64,000 nucleotides of DNA from Siphonodentalium dalli (Eukaryota > Mollusca > Scaphopoda > Gadilida > Siphonodentaliidae): the NCBI GenBank assembly GCA_032622095.1, contig CP136068.1, positions 159,237,465 through 159,301,464 of the forward strand. Reading direction: 5' to 3'. A program made the position numbers and the translations under genes. Numbering within the stretch: the stretch's first letter is position 1; each line of letters opens with the position of its first letter. The notes below the pieces were generated by a model. The model was not told where the DNA came from. It worked only from the letters and a program-made list of their open reading frames with translations, and did no database searches. This document shows, one piece after another, positions 47,098-57,075 of the stretch.

Positions 47098-47595
47098 ATC
47101 TACGGGTGTAGCCAGAGTTGAGATTCATGACATGATATAGCGGGTTCCGTGTGGCTGATGTGGAATTTTAGCCATAGTTGAGATTCATGACATGATCTAG
47201 CGGGTTCCGTGTGGCTGGTGGAGGCGTTTAGCCATATTTGAGATTCATGACATGGTCTAACGGGTTCCTTATGGCTTATGGCGGTGTTCAGCCATTGTTG
47301 TGAGTCATGTAATGATCTAGCGGGTTCCTTGTGAGAAACTGATGGCGATGTTTAGCTATATTTGAGATTCATGACATGGTCTAGCGGGTTCCTTATGGCT
47401 TATGGCCGTGTTCAGCCATTGTTGTGAGTCATGTAATGATCTAGCGGGTTCCTTGTGAGAAACTGATGGCGATGTTTAGCTGTATTTGAGGCTCATGATA
47501 TTATCTAGAGGGTGTCTTGTGGTTGTTGGGGACGTTTAGCCACATTTTAGATTCATGACTTCTATAGCGGGTTCCTTGTGACTGACGGGGACGTT
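47098..47595 (+). repeat. 60-bp tandem array
   Basis: About eight units are built on TTGAGATTCATGACATG, TCTAGCGGGTTCCTTGTGGC and TTTAGCCAT. The first units are exactly 60 bp apart; later units contain a GAGAAACTGATGGCGATG insertion repeated twice. Confidence 0.9.
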
Positions 47596-47929
47596 ATCGT
47601 AATGTGTTATACATACAATGCATACATTATTCACACTCGTCTCGGTCGGCACGAGTTTAACATGTTTCACATGGGTAAACATACATGCATGTACAATGTG
47701 CCAGTACCGTGTGGCTAATTGTTGCGCGGTCCAGATCGGACGATGCAGCCCAGACCAGTGGTGATGTCTATGTGATATTTTATTGGACATAACAAACCGC
47801 GGATCCCCGACGAGCCTGTTCATGCAATTAACCCTTTCCGCACCAGACATATACGCCCGGACATCGCGAGATTCTCGAATATCTAAGAGCTCCACACACA
47901 TATATATACTGAGACTACCATCGAATATA
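47596..47929. other. Gene-free stretch with a TTAA-type element end
   Basis: TTAACCCTTTCCGCACC at 47828 looks like another TTAA element end, without a hairpin core. Its interior resembles 33560-33640. Nothing coding is supported. Confidence 0.4.
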
Positions 47930-48040
47930 CTCTCGATAGAAACGCAGTCAGAGGATATGTTTTGATTGATTAGAAAACAACCTGTGTAAAACAAAGTTTA
48001 GATTGTGAGTATTTTCGAGGTGAGTCGACATGACTGTGCT
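47930..48040 (+). pseudogene. Relic of peptide-gene C-terminus
   Basis: GAGGATATGTTTT, AACCTGTGTAAAAC and TTTAGATTGTGA followed by TTTTCGAGGTGAGTCG align with 48698-48778 of the gene at 48532. Several small deletions and a lost cysteine codon make it non-coding. The GTGAGT donor (48020) is intact. Confidence 0.65.
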
Positions 48041-48330
48041 CGGTTGGATGTGTTACCAATGCGTGGGCAGGGACGGATCGAGAGTAGTGGTAGGGTGGTT
48101 TGGGGTATGGTGGTGGTGGGCGGATGATACAATGTTAGAATGATATACTTGTCGATACGAGTCCGATACATTTTCAGTTTCATCTGTTAACAATGCGTGC
48201 ACAGGGACCTGTCCACAAGGGGTGGCAACTAAAATCACCCCTGGACACCACATATCTGGTCGAGTCTGTTAGCTTAATTGACGACAAACATTTTCGGTGA
48301 TGGTGGCATTTCGAGGGTTAATTCCAACTC
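48041..48330. other. Duplicated segments between relic and gene
   Basis: ACCAATGCGTGGGCAGGGAC (48057) and AACAATGCGTGCACAGGGAC (48188) are tandem diverged copies of a segment that also occurs near 49176. No gene is seen. Confidence 0.45.
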
Positions 48331-48450
48331 TTTGATCAGACGGAAATCCTTGAGACACTCGTGTAAGTGTCCCACTACGTACAATCATTTACGGGCATTA
48401 TCACTGACCATCTACAAACGGAAATCATACATCTGGCTGAATATGTGAAG

Positions 48451-48531
48451 CTATTTAAGATTACAGTATACTCTGGACGGGAGATAACTCGAACATTTAA
48501 GATCTATTTTGAACGTATACCGAAGCAGACG
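48451..48531 (+). promoter_or_regulatory. Core promoter and 5'UTR of Arg-rich peptide gene
   Basis: CTATTTAAG at 48451 lies 24 nt before GGACGGGAGATAACTCGA (48475), followed by AAGCAGACG up to the ATG. Further upstream AGACGGAAATCC, GTGTAAGTGTCCCACTA (48334-48377) matches the distal module before 53103. Confidence 0.65.
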
Positions 48532-48753
48532 ATGAAATTCGTGGGAGGAATATTGACATTAATTCTCGTGATTTCGCTGGTTGTCGGGAGCGATGACAAC
48601 GAGAGCCCATTGTCGCAAGCGCTTCTCCCTCAGCAGATACGAGTGTACAAGCGTTGGGGGACTGTATTCCACAAATGTGGCAGAAGGCGACGCCGTGGGA
48701 GGATATGTTTTCGGACTGGTCGGAGACTAACCTGTTTAAAACGGAAGTGTTAG
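48532..48753 (+). CDS. Secreted Arg-rich cationic 4-Cys peptide precursor
   Basis: 73 residues. An open frame extends upstream to 48367, but promoter and 5'UTR conservation place the start at MKFVG. Signal peptide 1-19 (GGILTLILVISLVVG), propeptide DDNESPLSQALL, K40-R41 cleavage site. The mature part is short and extremely basic (about +13 by count) with five consecutive arginines at 51-55. Cysteines 49, 59, 68 and 73 give C-x9-C-x8-C-x4-C, so the first loop is enlarged compared with the x3 of the paralogue at 45310. Likely a membrane-active secreted peptide, by architecture only. Confidence 0.82.
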   Translation: MKFVGGILTLILVISLVVGSDDNESPLSQALLPQQIRVYKRWGTVFHKCGRRRRRGRICFRTGRRLTCLKRKC

Positions 48754-48771
48754 ATTGTGATGATTTTCGAG

Positions 48772-48777
48772 GTGAAT
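48772..48777 (+). other. Predicted 5' splice donor in 3'UTR
   Basis: GAG|GTGAAT starts 19 nt after the stop, at the same place as in the gene at 45310; the consensus is slightly weakened (A for G at +5). Confidence 0.5.
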
Positions 48778-48802
48778 CCGGTATGTTTTTTGTTGGATGT
48801 CT

Positions 48803-49165
48803 TAAAGTGATGAGAAACATTACAGCAGGGTGGTCAATTAGAAATAGAGAATAATCTTGTTCAAAGTAGTAATTTTTACAAATTTATATCCAAATTGACA
48901 ACACACACCGTCATTCTTATATATATTAATTAATTGCAATGACTCTCGATGGGGAAATCGTTTTCGATAGTTTATTTGCAGATAGATGCGTCCAGAATCG
49001 AGTAGTAAATATTTACAATTGAGCGTAGTTCAGACTGTGTTTACTATGGAGTGGTAGGGTCTTTTAGCTTCAGATTTTCGGCGATGTTAGTAGAATGTTA
49101 CATTCCTCCAGTTTGTATAGTGCCTGAATACTAACTTATCAGTTTATCGCACCCGAACAAGTATA
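48803..49165 (+). repeat. Downstream block shared with empty cassette
   Basis: It aligns with 42255-42640 throughout (CAATGACTCTCGATGG, GTAAATATTTACAATT, CGCACCCGAACAAG words). Both lie downstream of family promoter modules, so the duplication unit included gene and flanks. Confidence 0.75.
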
Positions 49166-49377
49166 TAACGTGTCTTTAACAATGCGTGGGGTCGTGGGCA
49201 GGCACAATATCAGTTGCAAAATATAAACATAAATTTGGTTGAAATTGTTTTGATAGTTTTATGTTTTTGTTGTAGTCAATGTAAATCTGGTGATATCTCC
49301 CAACAATTTAGTAAAGTTCGTTTCTGAGATCGAGATAGTGTGGACATTCCGTAATGAAATGATACTCATTTTCTATA

Positions 49378-49821
49378 TGTGACTCGCCATATCAAATCCA
49401 GTCGTAAGTCGGGATTTTGTTACCCTGTGCCAATGCATTCCGTTATATACGCGAGTCGACCATAGGTCGCCTCGCATATATAAGAGAATGCATTGGTCTA
49501 ACTTTGTTTTACAATTTTAATAATTTTTTCTTGTATTCTTTAACAATTTTATAATTGTACTCATACAGAGCCCCAGACAAACATGAGCAGACGACACTCT
49601 TCTATATGCTTCTATATATGTGTGGGGCTTCCTGCAGGGTAATGGATGTTTTTTATTTTATGTCCTAACAATTGTCAGAAACATTTATTTAAAAAAAAAT
49701 GATAACAAATTGTTAGGCCAATGCATTCTCTTATATATGCGAGGAGACCTATTGTCGACTCGCATATATAAGAGAATGCATTGGCACAGGGTAAAACAAT
49801 CCCGACTTACGACTGGATTTG
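49378..49821. mobile_element. Family A MITE, right tip lost
   Basis: It starts TGTGACTCGCCATATC; hairpin cores lie at 49428-49497 and 49717-49785. The spacer is almost identical to that at 32421-32640. The right terminal repeat ends after ACTGGATTTGA, missing its last 15 or so bases. Confidence 0.8.
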
Positions 49822-49884
49822 AAGACGTACCCTTTCACACTTTGGATATAAATGGTCATCAATATTATAAAATTGTCGTGGGTG

Positions 49885-49962
49885 TGGTTAGAGCACACTC
49901 CCTGTAAAACGGAGATGTTATGTAATGCGATGATATCTGATGTGACTCCGGTATGTTTGCAC
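49885..49962 (+). pseudogene. Relic of peptide-gene 3' end
   Basis: GAGCACACTCCCTGTAAAAC + GGAGATGTTA and the following ATGATATCTGATGTGACTCC correspond to the C-terminal codons and 3'UTR of the family (compare 45533-45585). Small indels destroy the frame, and the donor reads GTGACT. Confidence 0.55.
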
Positions 49963-52020
49963 TTGGTTAGATGGGCGTGAACACCGAATAACACGTGATG
50001 GCAGGGTTTGAATGGATGGACCACTGAGTAAGGACGTGATGACAGGGTATTGATGGGGCGACTTGGTTGGGCGGCGTGACCACTTGATAAGGGCGCGATG
50101 TAGGGCTGCAACGACACATTTTGTCACGATACGTATCACGATACATGACAAACGATACGATACATATCATGATGCGTAAACACCTAAAATTGTGATATTA
50201 ATTTTGTATATCGTGATACACTTCACACGATACGATACGCGTATCGTGTGAAAGCGTATCGCAATACATCGGAATCACGATGAATCGTTGCAGCTCTAAC
50301 GTGCTGACAGGGTGCTGATGGGGTGCTGATGGGGTGACTACTGCATAAGGACTCGATGGCATTGTGTTGAAGGGACGACTACTGAATAAAGACGTGATAC
50401 AGGGTGTTGAAGGGATGACTAATGAATAAGGACGTGACCAGGGTGTTGAAGGGATGACTACTGAATAAGGACGTGATACAGGGTGTTGAAGGGATGAATA
50501 CCTAATACGGACGTGATACAGGGTGTTGAAGGGATGACTACTGAATACGGACGTGATACAGGGTGTTGAATGGATGACTACCGAATAAGGATGTGATACA
50601 GGGTGTTGAAGGGATGACTACTGAATAGAGACATGACACATGGTGTTGAAGGGATGACTACTGAATAAAGACGTGATACAGGGTGTTGAAGGGATGACTA
50701 CTGAATAAGGACGTGACACATGGTGTTGAAGTGATGACTACTGAATAAGGACGTGATACAGGGTGTTGGTGGGGCTACTTGGTTGGATGGGCGTGACAGC
50801 TGGATAAGGACGTGATACAGGATGTCGAAGGGATGACTACTTTAAAAGGACGTGATAGAGGGTGTTGAAGGGGTGGCCACCGAATAAAGTCGTGATACAG
50901 GGTGTTGAAGGGATGACTACTGATTAAGGACGTGATACGGGGTATTGAGGGACAACTAGTGAATAAAAACGTGATACAGGGTGTTGAAGGGATGCCTACT
51001 GAATAAGGACGTGATATAGGGTGTTGAATGGATGACTACCGCATAAGGACGTGATACATTGTGTTGAAGGGATGACTACTGAACAGAGTCATGATACAGG
51101 GTGTTGAATGGATGACTACTGAATAAAGACGTGATACAGGATGTCGAAAGGATGACTACTGAATAAGGACGTGACACAGGGTGTTGAAGGGATGACAACT
51201 GAATAAAGACGTGATGCATGGTGTTGCAAGGATGACTACTGAATATGGACGTGGCACAGGGTGTTGAAGAGATGACTACTGAATAAAGACGTGATACAGG
51301 GTGTTGAAGTGATGACTACTGAATAAAGACGTGACACAGGGTGTTGAAGGGATGACTACTGAATAAGGACGTGATACAGGGTGTTGAAGGGATGACTACT
51401 GAATAAAGACGTGATACATTGTGTTCAAGGGATGACTACTGAATAAGGACGTAATGACATGGTGTCGGTGGGGCTACTTGGTTGAATGGGCGTGACAACT
51501 GGATAAGGAAGTGATACAGGTTGTTGAATGGATGACTACTGAATAAGGACGAAATGACAGGGTGTTGATGGGGCTACTTGGTTGATGGGCGTGACAACTG
51601 GATAAGTACGTGATGACAATATGTTGATGGGATGACTACTGAATAAGGACGTGACACCAGGATGTTGTTGGGGCTACTTGGTTAGATGGGGTGACCATTG
51701 AATAAGGACTCGATGACTGGTTGTGGATGGAGTGACCATTGAATAAGTAATTGAAGACAGGGTGTTGATGGAGTGACTACTGCATAAGGATGTGGTGACA
51801 GCGTGTTGACGGTGTGACTACTGAATAAGGACGTGATGCCAGGGTGTTGATGGAATGCCCACTGAATTAGTACTTGATGCCAGGGCGCTGATGGGTGACG
51901 TCCGAATAATAACTTGATGGCAGGGTGTTGACGGAATGACCCCGGAATAAAGACGTGATGACATGGTGTGGATGGGGCGACTACTGAATAAATACGTGAT
52001 GAGAGGGTGTTGATATAGGA
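49963..52020 (+). repeat. 40-bp satellite
   Basis: More than 40 units of GGGTGTTGAAGGGATGACTA + CTGAATAAGGACGTGATACA run through the interval. Variant units carry GGGGCTACTTGGTTGGATGG and occur at both ends of the array. The open frames on the minus strand at 51682-52185 are reads through the array. Confidence 0.92.
50102..50300. mobile_element. Palindromic MITE inside the 40-bp satellite
   Basis: The ends TAGGGCTGCAACGA and TCGTTGCAGCTCTAA are near inverse complements. The interior is packed with CACGATACGTATCGTG-like palindromes. Such GGGCTGCAACGA ends are known from hAT-type MITEs in other animals. The flanking satellite words (GCGCGATG / CGTGCTGA) are only roughly alike. Confidence 0.7.
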
Positions 52021-52940
52021 TAGTGGTTGGGCGCGAAGCGCCCTGGATGGTCGAAAAGATCGAGTGAACTTCACCCCACGGTTTGTAGTTTGAGGATATT
52101 GAACATAGAAAATCGTCATGTCTGAACATGTCAAAGTTGAGTTGATTTGAATTGAATGTTGTATGTTTTTTGGGGAAGAGCCCACGAGCTTTAATACAGG
52201 GTATGGGGGTCCCGATGTGTCCCTTTAGTGATTGTTGTAGTAGCTGAGCGAGTCATGTGGTGCGCGTTAATGAAGAACGGGGGCCGTTTGTTAGTTTGGC
52301 AGTATTAATATTCAAGGACATCCCCGGCATAGAGGGTTGTGTGCTGCATGGTATAAAAGTATGTATATGTATAAAAGCAAGCTGGAAAAACAATTGTTGT
52401 GCAGACTTGGCCCCTTAATTGCACTGAGAGAGTTTGCGTAATGTGCAAACAGTCTCCCGAAAAATCTCGTTCGTCTGCGACCCGGGTGGAAACCAATTCA
52501 CATTCCGTTGAGATTTCACTGAAATATCACAAGCATATCACTACTGTAATAACAGTAAACGTACGACTATCTACACATTTATATTGTAATCGATTTGTAT
52601 AGGTGCTGGTCGACTGTTTGCATAACTGATTAACATATATGTATCTCTCCACGTATACAGTCACGAATAAATTGGTTATTGTCGCATGGTGTCGTTACAA
52701 AAACAACAAAGATTATCTAAACATTCAAAAAGACACAATGGTTTCCTAAATGTGGAAACAAATAAAAGAGTTATCCAGAATTTAAATGTCTCATAAAAAA
52801 TATTTTAAATTAGTCGCATATATTTTATTATCAAAAACAAAAAATTATTTGTTTGTGATTTTTGGTTCTTACAACGTATTGCTTTGCTTAAACCCTATCC
52901 GACCAATGAGCGAATCAGACGGAAATCCGTGAGTTATTTA
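52021..52940. other. Gene-free stretch
   Basis: No gene or clear repeat is seen apart from the start of the family's distal promoter module (CGACCAATGAGCGAATCAG) at about 52898. Confidence 0.5.
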
Positions 52941-53023
52941 CACAAGTGTCTCACTATATACAGTCAACTATACGCCGTGTTCTCATTCTGCTGCCGGAAT
53001 TTCATACATGAATAACGCGATCA

Positions 53024-53102
53024 CTATAACATCTTACATTTTACTCAGAACGGGGGATAACTCGAAATTTTAAGATATATTCTGGATATAAAGAAGCAGA
53101 CG
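53024..53102 (+). promoter_or_regulatory. Core promoter and 5'UTR of peptide gene
   Basis: CTATAAC at 53024 lies 24 nt before GAACGGGGGATAACTCGA (53048), then AAGCAGACG and the ATG. The distal module with AGACGGAAATCCGTGAG and ACAAGTGTCTCACTATA lies at 52908-52956. Confidence 0.65.
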
Positions 53103-53303
53103 ATGAAATACGTAGGAGTAACGGTAGCATTAATTCTCATGATTTCGCTGCTTGTCGCGGGAGATAACGAGAGTAAATTGTCGAGCGCGCTCCGACGTCG
53201 TGCATTCGTGTACCCACGTTCATTCCATAAGACATTCCGTGACAAATGTTACCTATGCTTTCCGATTGGCCGGAGAACATTCTGTTTAAGACGGCGGTGT
53301 TAG
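53103..53303 (+). CDS. Secreted cationic 4-Cys peptide precursor, short form
   Basis: 66 residues. Signal peptide 1-19 (VGVTVALILMISLLVAG), propeptide DNESKLSSAL, then basic RRRAFVYPR (31-39), where the usual Y-K-R is replaced by Y-P-R, so processing may use the RRR or the single R39. Cysteines 49, 52, 61 and 66 (C-x2-C-x8-C-x4-C) with FPIGRRTF between the middle pair; the C-terminus is LRRRC. The part after R39 is about +7. It lacks the LMP segment of the paralogue at 45310. It is the last of the three genes with the shared promoter. Confidence 0.82.
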   Translation: MKYVGVTVALILMISLLVAGDNESKLSSALRRRAFVYPRSFHKTFRDKCYLCFPIGRRTFCLRRRC

Positions 53304-53320
53304 AATGTGTTGTTCTCAAG

Positions 53321-53326
53321 GTGAGT
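53321..53326 (+). other. Predicted 5' splice donor in 3'UTR
   Basis: AAG|GTGAGT starts 18 nt after the stop and matches the consensus fully. Confidence 0.6.
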
Positions 53327-54266
53327 CCGATGTTTTTCCACTTGGACCACTGGGACAATCATGGCGACATTTGGGTGGCTGGGTGTTTGGTGGGGTCGGT
53401 TTGTTGGCTTTTGTGGGGTGTTTAAGCGACAAACATGGCCAAAATTATCAAAAGTTGGAACACATACATGTACGCACCATTAGTTATACATTTCAATTTA
53501 AAATAGATTGGAATTATTCTGACGAAATTTCAACTACTACATAGTGTGAACTGTTTTGTGTTTTTACCAAAATTCGTATATTATCATAATTATACTGTCG
53601 GTCAAATGATTGGATGGCATAATGAAGGTTTTCATTACAGTCAACTACAGTCATTACAAAAGTCGGATCAATGTGACACTTTCCAGTAAACAAAGTGTTT
53701 CACATAATATTGCAAATGCCAATGTGTATCGATAAAATGACTGGTATTGTAAGAGTAATGTTTGCATGACAATGGTTTCAACTTGCGACATGACGTCATT
53801 GAATTTACAAACCTTTATGATTTTTTCACATTGTATAGCTGCGAGTGTGTCATGTCATTGGGGTTTGATGTCACTTTAAACATATGGTCATATTGTGACA
53901 TACATTCAGTATCGTGTGATCACTTATTACTCCTCCCACTATTAGACGACTTTATTTCAGGCAGTGATTACTGTGATCCCACGCTTTACTCCGTGGTGGC
54001 ACGTGTCCCCAATAACATAGTCTGGTTTACGAACATTTATGTTGAACAAAAGTAGACGAAGGAGTGAACAAAAAAAAAAATTAAAATATAATTAGGCATC
54101 ACGACCACAACAATTGACAAATGTCATAATTGTCTCCTTGATTTTCACAAGATATTTCTCACGATAATTTTACTCAAATCATAATAAATAAATTGAGGTA
54201 TTTTGTTCACATACATGTGCAACCCAGTAACTAATGGGAAAAAAATAAGTAACTCTGCCATCAAAT
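53327..54266. other. Gene-free stretch
   Basis: Probably intronic at its start. Frames at 53305-53544 and 53762-54055 show no recognisable features. Confidence 0.45.
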
Positions 54267-54405
54267 ATTTTCGTCACAACTGTGTCCACATGTTTCATAC
54301 GTTCGTCACCACTGTGACCACATGCTTCATATTTTCGTCACCACTGTGACCACATGCTTTATAATTTCTTCACCACTGTGACCACTTGCTTCATATTTTC
54401 ATCGC
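54267..54405 (+). repeat. Short tandem array, about 33-bp units
   Basis: Four to five units of TTCGTCACCACTGTGACCAC + ATGCTTCATA. Each unit contains the palindrome-like CACCACTGTG. Confidence 0.85.
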
Positions 54406-54490
54406 CATGAACATAAACCAACCATACAGCAAAGTTTGTTTTTACAATAACGGGGTATAAGTTGTTGGCTGAATTCGTAAACCAGGCTAT

Positions 54491-55215
54491 TACACCCTAA
54501 ATCTAGTTGGATAAGAAGTTATCCAACAGTCAATCAACCGTTGTATGCCCACAGCACCTATCTACGTTTATTGAACTGTTGGATGTTGGGTAGAGTTGGA
54601 TGACATTTGTTGATTGAAAAGTTTACCCAACGTTGATTGGAAATTAAAATGGGGCAGCACGTCGTGGATAGCTTTGCCGGTATAGTATACCTTTGTTATA
54701 ATTATTCTGTGTACGATACACTGATTGTGTAGGCTTTATGTGTTGAGTGTATGAGTGTACTTCTTTAGTCATATTAGTGCCGTCAGCAGTTGTGCAAATT
54801 TGTAAACTTCAAAATTTGGCAAATATAAATGAGTATACACTCAATACATAACGCCTACATAATCAGTGTATCGTACAAAGAATAATTATAACAAAGGTAT
54901 ACTATACCGGCAAAGCTATCCACAACGTCTTGTCCCATTTTCCAGTCGCTCAGGAGTTTTCTCACACAGTCGTCCATCTTGTTTTGAAATATTTGGAGCC
55001 AAAAACTCGCATGCTCGCCCGCACCGGAAACGCGCTGCTATTGGATGACCCGGTCACATGGCGGTTTTATCCAATGTGGTATGAAAGTAATACCACAGAA
55101 GACAGTTCACGCAGTCAGTTGTGTACATCGTACTAAACTGTTGGATAATAGGTACACAACCAATTCACACCCAACGAGTTGTATACAACGTTCATCCAAC
55201 TATATTTAGGGTGTA
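54491..55215. mobile_element. 725-bp palindromic inverted-repeat element
   Basis: The ends TACACCCTAAATCTAGTTGG and ATCCAACTATATTTAGGGTG TA are inverse. A second long inverted repeat lies inside: 54655-54775 (CGTCGTGGATAGCTTTGCCG onward) against 54832-54935. The whole element could fold into one long hairpin. The frames at 54866-55136 fall within it and are not supported. Confidence 0.75.
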
Positions 55216-55437
55216 GAATTAGAATATAAACATGATTGTGCCATCATGCTCACTTGGGTGTCAACCGGCTCGCATTGCACCGTCCTCCCAGCGTTGAGCC
55301 CGTAGCGCAAGCCAGGAATACAACAGACTAAGGTAACTGGGGCCATACAAGCACAAAATAGGGCACTAAATCACAACCATTCATAACTCAAAATAATATA
55401 TATATCAACACACTAAACTCACAAAATAAATAAGGTT

Positions 55438-55623
55438 ATGTCTTCATCGCCGGTCCAGGTTCTGATTGGGGTGGGGGCTTTGCTTCTTGTTGTGGTGACA
55501 TCCACCCCATGCACAGTAGGCAAACACCTACTGTGTATGAGCAGGTATAAATATACGTACAAACTCACAAACCCTACAAACGCTCTTCATCGGAATTATA
55601 GCATCCAAAAGTGGGATATATGA
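55438..55623 (+). CDS. Possible small secreted peptide (weak)
   Basis: 61 residues starting MSSSPVQVLIGVGALLLVVV, which resembles a signal peptide. A short polar tail with two cysteines follows. I see no paralogue, promoter or conserved motif, so this may be a chance frame. A possible donor (CAG|GTATAA) lies at about 55541, so it could also be a first exon. Confidence 0.22.
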   Translation: MSSSPVQVLIGVGALLLVVVTSTPCTVGKHLLCMSRYKYTYKLTNPTNALHRNYSIQKWDI

Positions 55624-56561
55624 GAGAGCTGACACCCCTTTCAAATCTTCCCGGGTATCATCCCAAACTCCAAACTTGCTTGCCTCACTTGGGAGTCGGG
55701 CCTCTTCATAACATAATTGCAGGGGAGTGCGTAGGGGCTTCCATGTAAGCGACCCTAGACGAGACAGTGGCGAGTGGCTCCCCCTAAATTGGCGTGAGGC
55801 GAGTAATACATCATATTTGATTTCCGGTGATAATTATAAAATATCATACTAGCTATGTATTTGCCACATTTACTATTACCTTATTCGTGTCATGCCATTC
55901 ATACATTATGGTTTATATATATATATATATATATATATCACTTCTATATTATAATGATTGATCTTGGTGATTATTATCGTTAGGTATGTCCAATACGGGG
56001 TGAGTTTGTATGGTGGTAAGTAAGGTGTTAGTACTGGTATTTATCTTACAATTTAGCTATATTTCCTCAAATACATGCGAAAACGCCTAGACGGTTTCCG
56101 ATCTTGTATCCTGGATGGCAACAAGGATATCGTGGATGACAACAACGAGTGCACGTGCGTTTTGATAACTGGCTTGTTTTCAAAACAAAGCGTCCAAATA
56201 ACCAATTTAAAGCCGTAACATAACATCAGCGTTCGCTACGAACGTAACATAATAAATACTTGTGTTAACAAAGTGGAAATAATGTGGAGAGAGGACAGGA
56301 CAGGACCGATTAAACTAAAAAACGCACCACAAAATGTTTGGAAATTAAAAAAGCAACACATTATTTACAGCGCGGTGAGCGCGCACGAATACGGACTATT
56401 TCGACAATTTTTATTAAATTATCCTATCCTATCCTATCCTATCCTTCTCACGACGTCGCGTGCTGATAATTGTGTACGTTTTGTGTTGCGCGTAATAAAA
56501 TAGTTCCTGTTTTAAATTCAGTTTTATTGCATTTTTATGAGACGAATTGTAAGATAAATTG

Positions 56562-56692
56562 GTTATCACCGCCCAGTGTGTTTCCGAGATCCGTATTCAA
56601 GTCTCGCTGCCTTCTCTGTGCTGTCTATCGACTGCCCATAGAAGGCAGCTCGACTTGAATACTGATCTCGGAACACACATCGTGGTGATAGC
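56562..56692. repeat. Long hairpin (about 52-bp arms)
   Basis: GTTATCACCGCCCAGTGTGT, TCCGAGATC and TTCAAGTC on the left pair with GACTTGAATACTGATCTCGG and ATCGTGGTGATAGC on the right. The loop is CTGTGCTGTCTATCGACTGC plus a few bases. It could be a small MITE or an RNA foldback. Confidence 0.75.
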
Positions 56693-57075
56693 CTATATGT
56701 AATACTTGTAATACATGTATAATACATGTATGATATAAGTTATTAAAGATTGGTAGACAAAGTGAAGGACTTCAACTCTTAACTTTTGGAGCCTTTATTC
56801 AGCATCGGATGGGGTTGCGACCACAAAGGGGCCTGCTATTTTAATCTTAGACCGAGGCGGCCCCATTGTTATAATCGCACATTTTGATAAATAAAATGCG
56901 ATGATAAGTTGACCAAAAGCCTTTTTGGAAAGTCAAACGAGGTCATAAGTGAAAATCAAAACAGCTTAAAACATATGAATTGTCATATGAATGTTCCCAC
57001 GTTATTCACACGCGACAATGGTGATATAATATAATTTAGAATGAATGTCCCCACATTATTCATACGCGACAAAAC

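Larger units (their letters stand above)
55216..57075. other. Mostly gene-free stretch
   Basis: Apart from the weak frame at 55438, it contains a (TA)n run at about 55915-55938, a (TATCC)n microsatellite at 56423-56446 and a hairpin at 56562-56692. Nothing else is supported. Confidence 0.5.

Noticed and set aside
47536-47994. 152-codon minus-strand frame
   Set aside because: It overlaps the 60-bp tandem array and the antisense of a peptide-gene relic, with no domain.
51682-52185. 167-codon minus-strand frame
   Set aside because: Reads through the 40-bp satellite; the peptide is a repeat of the unit.
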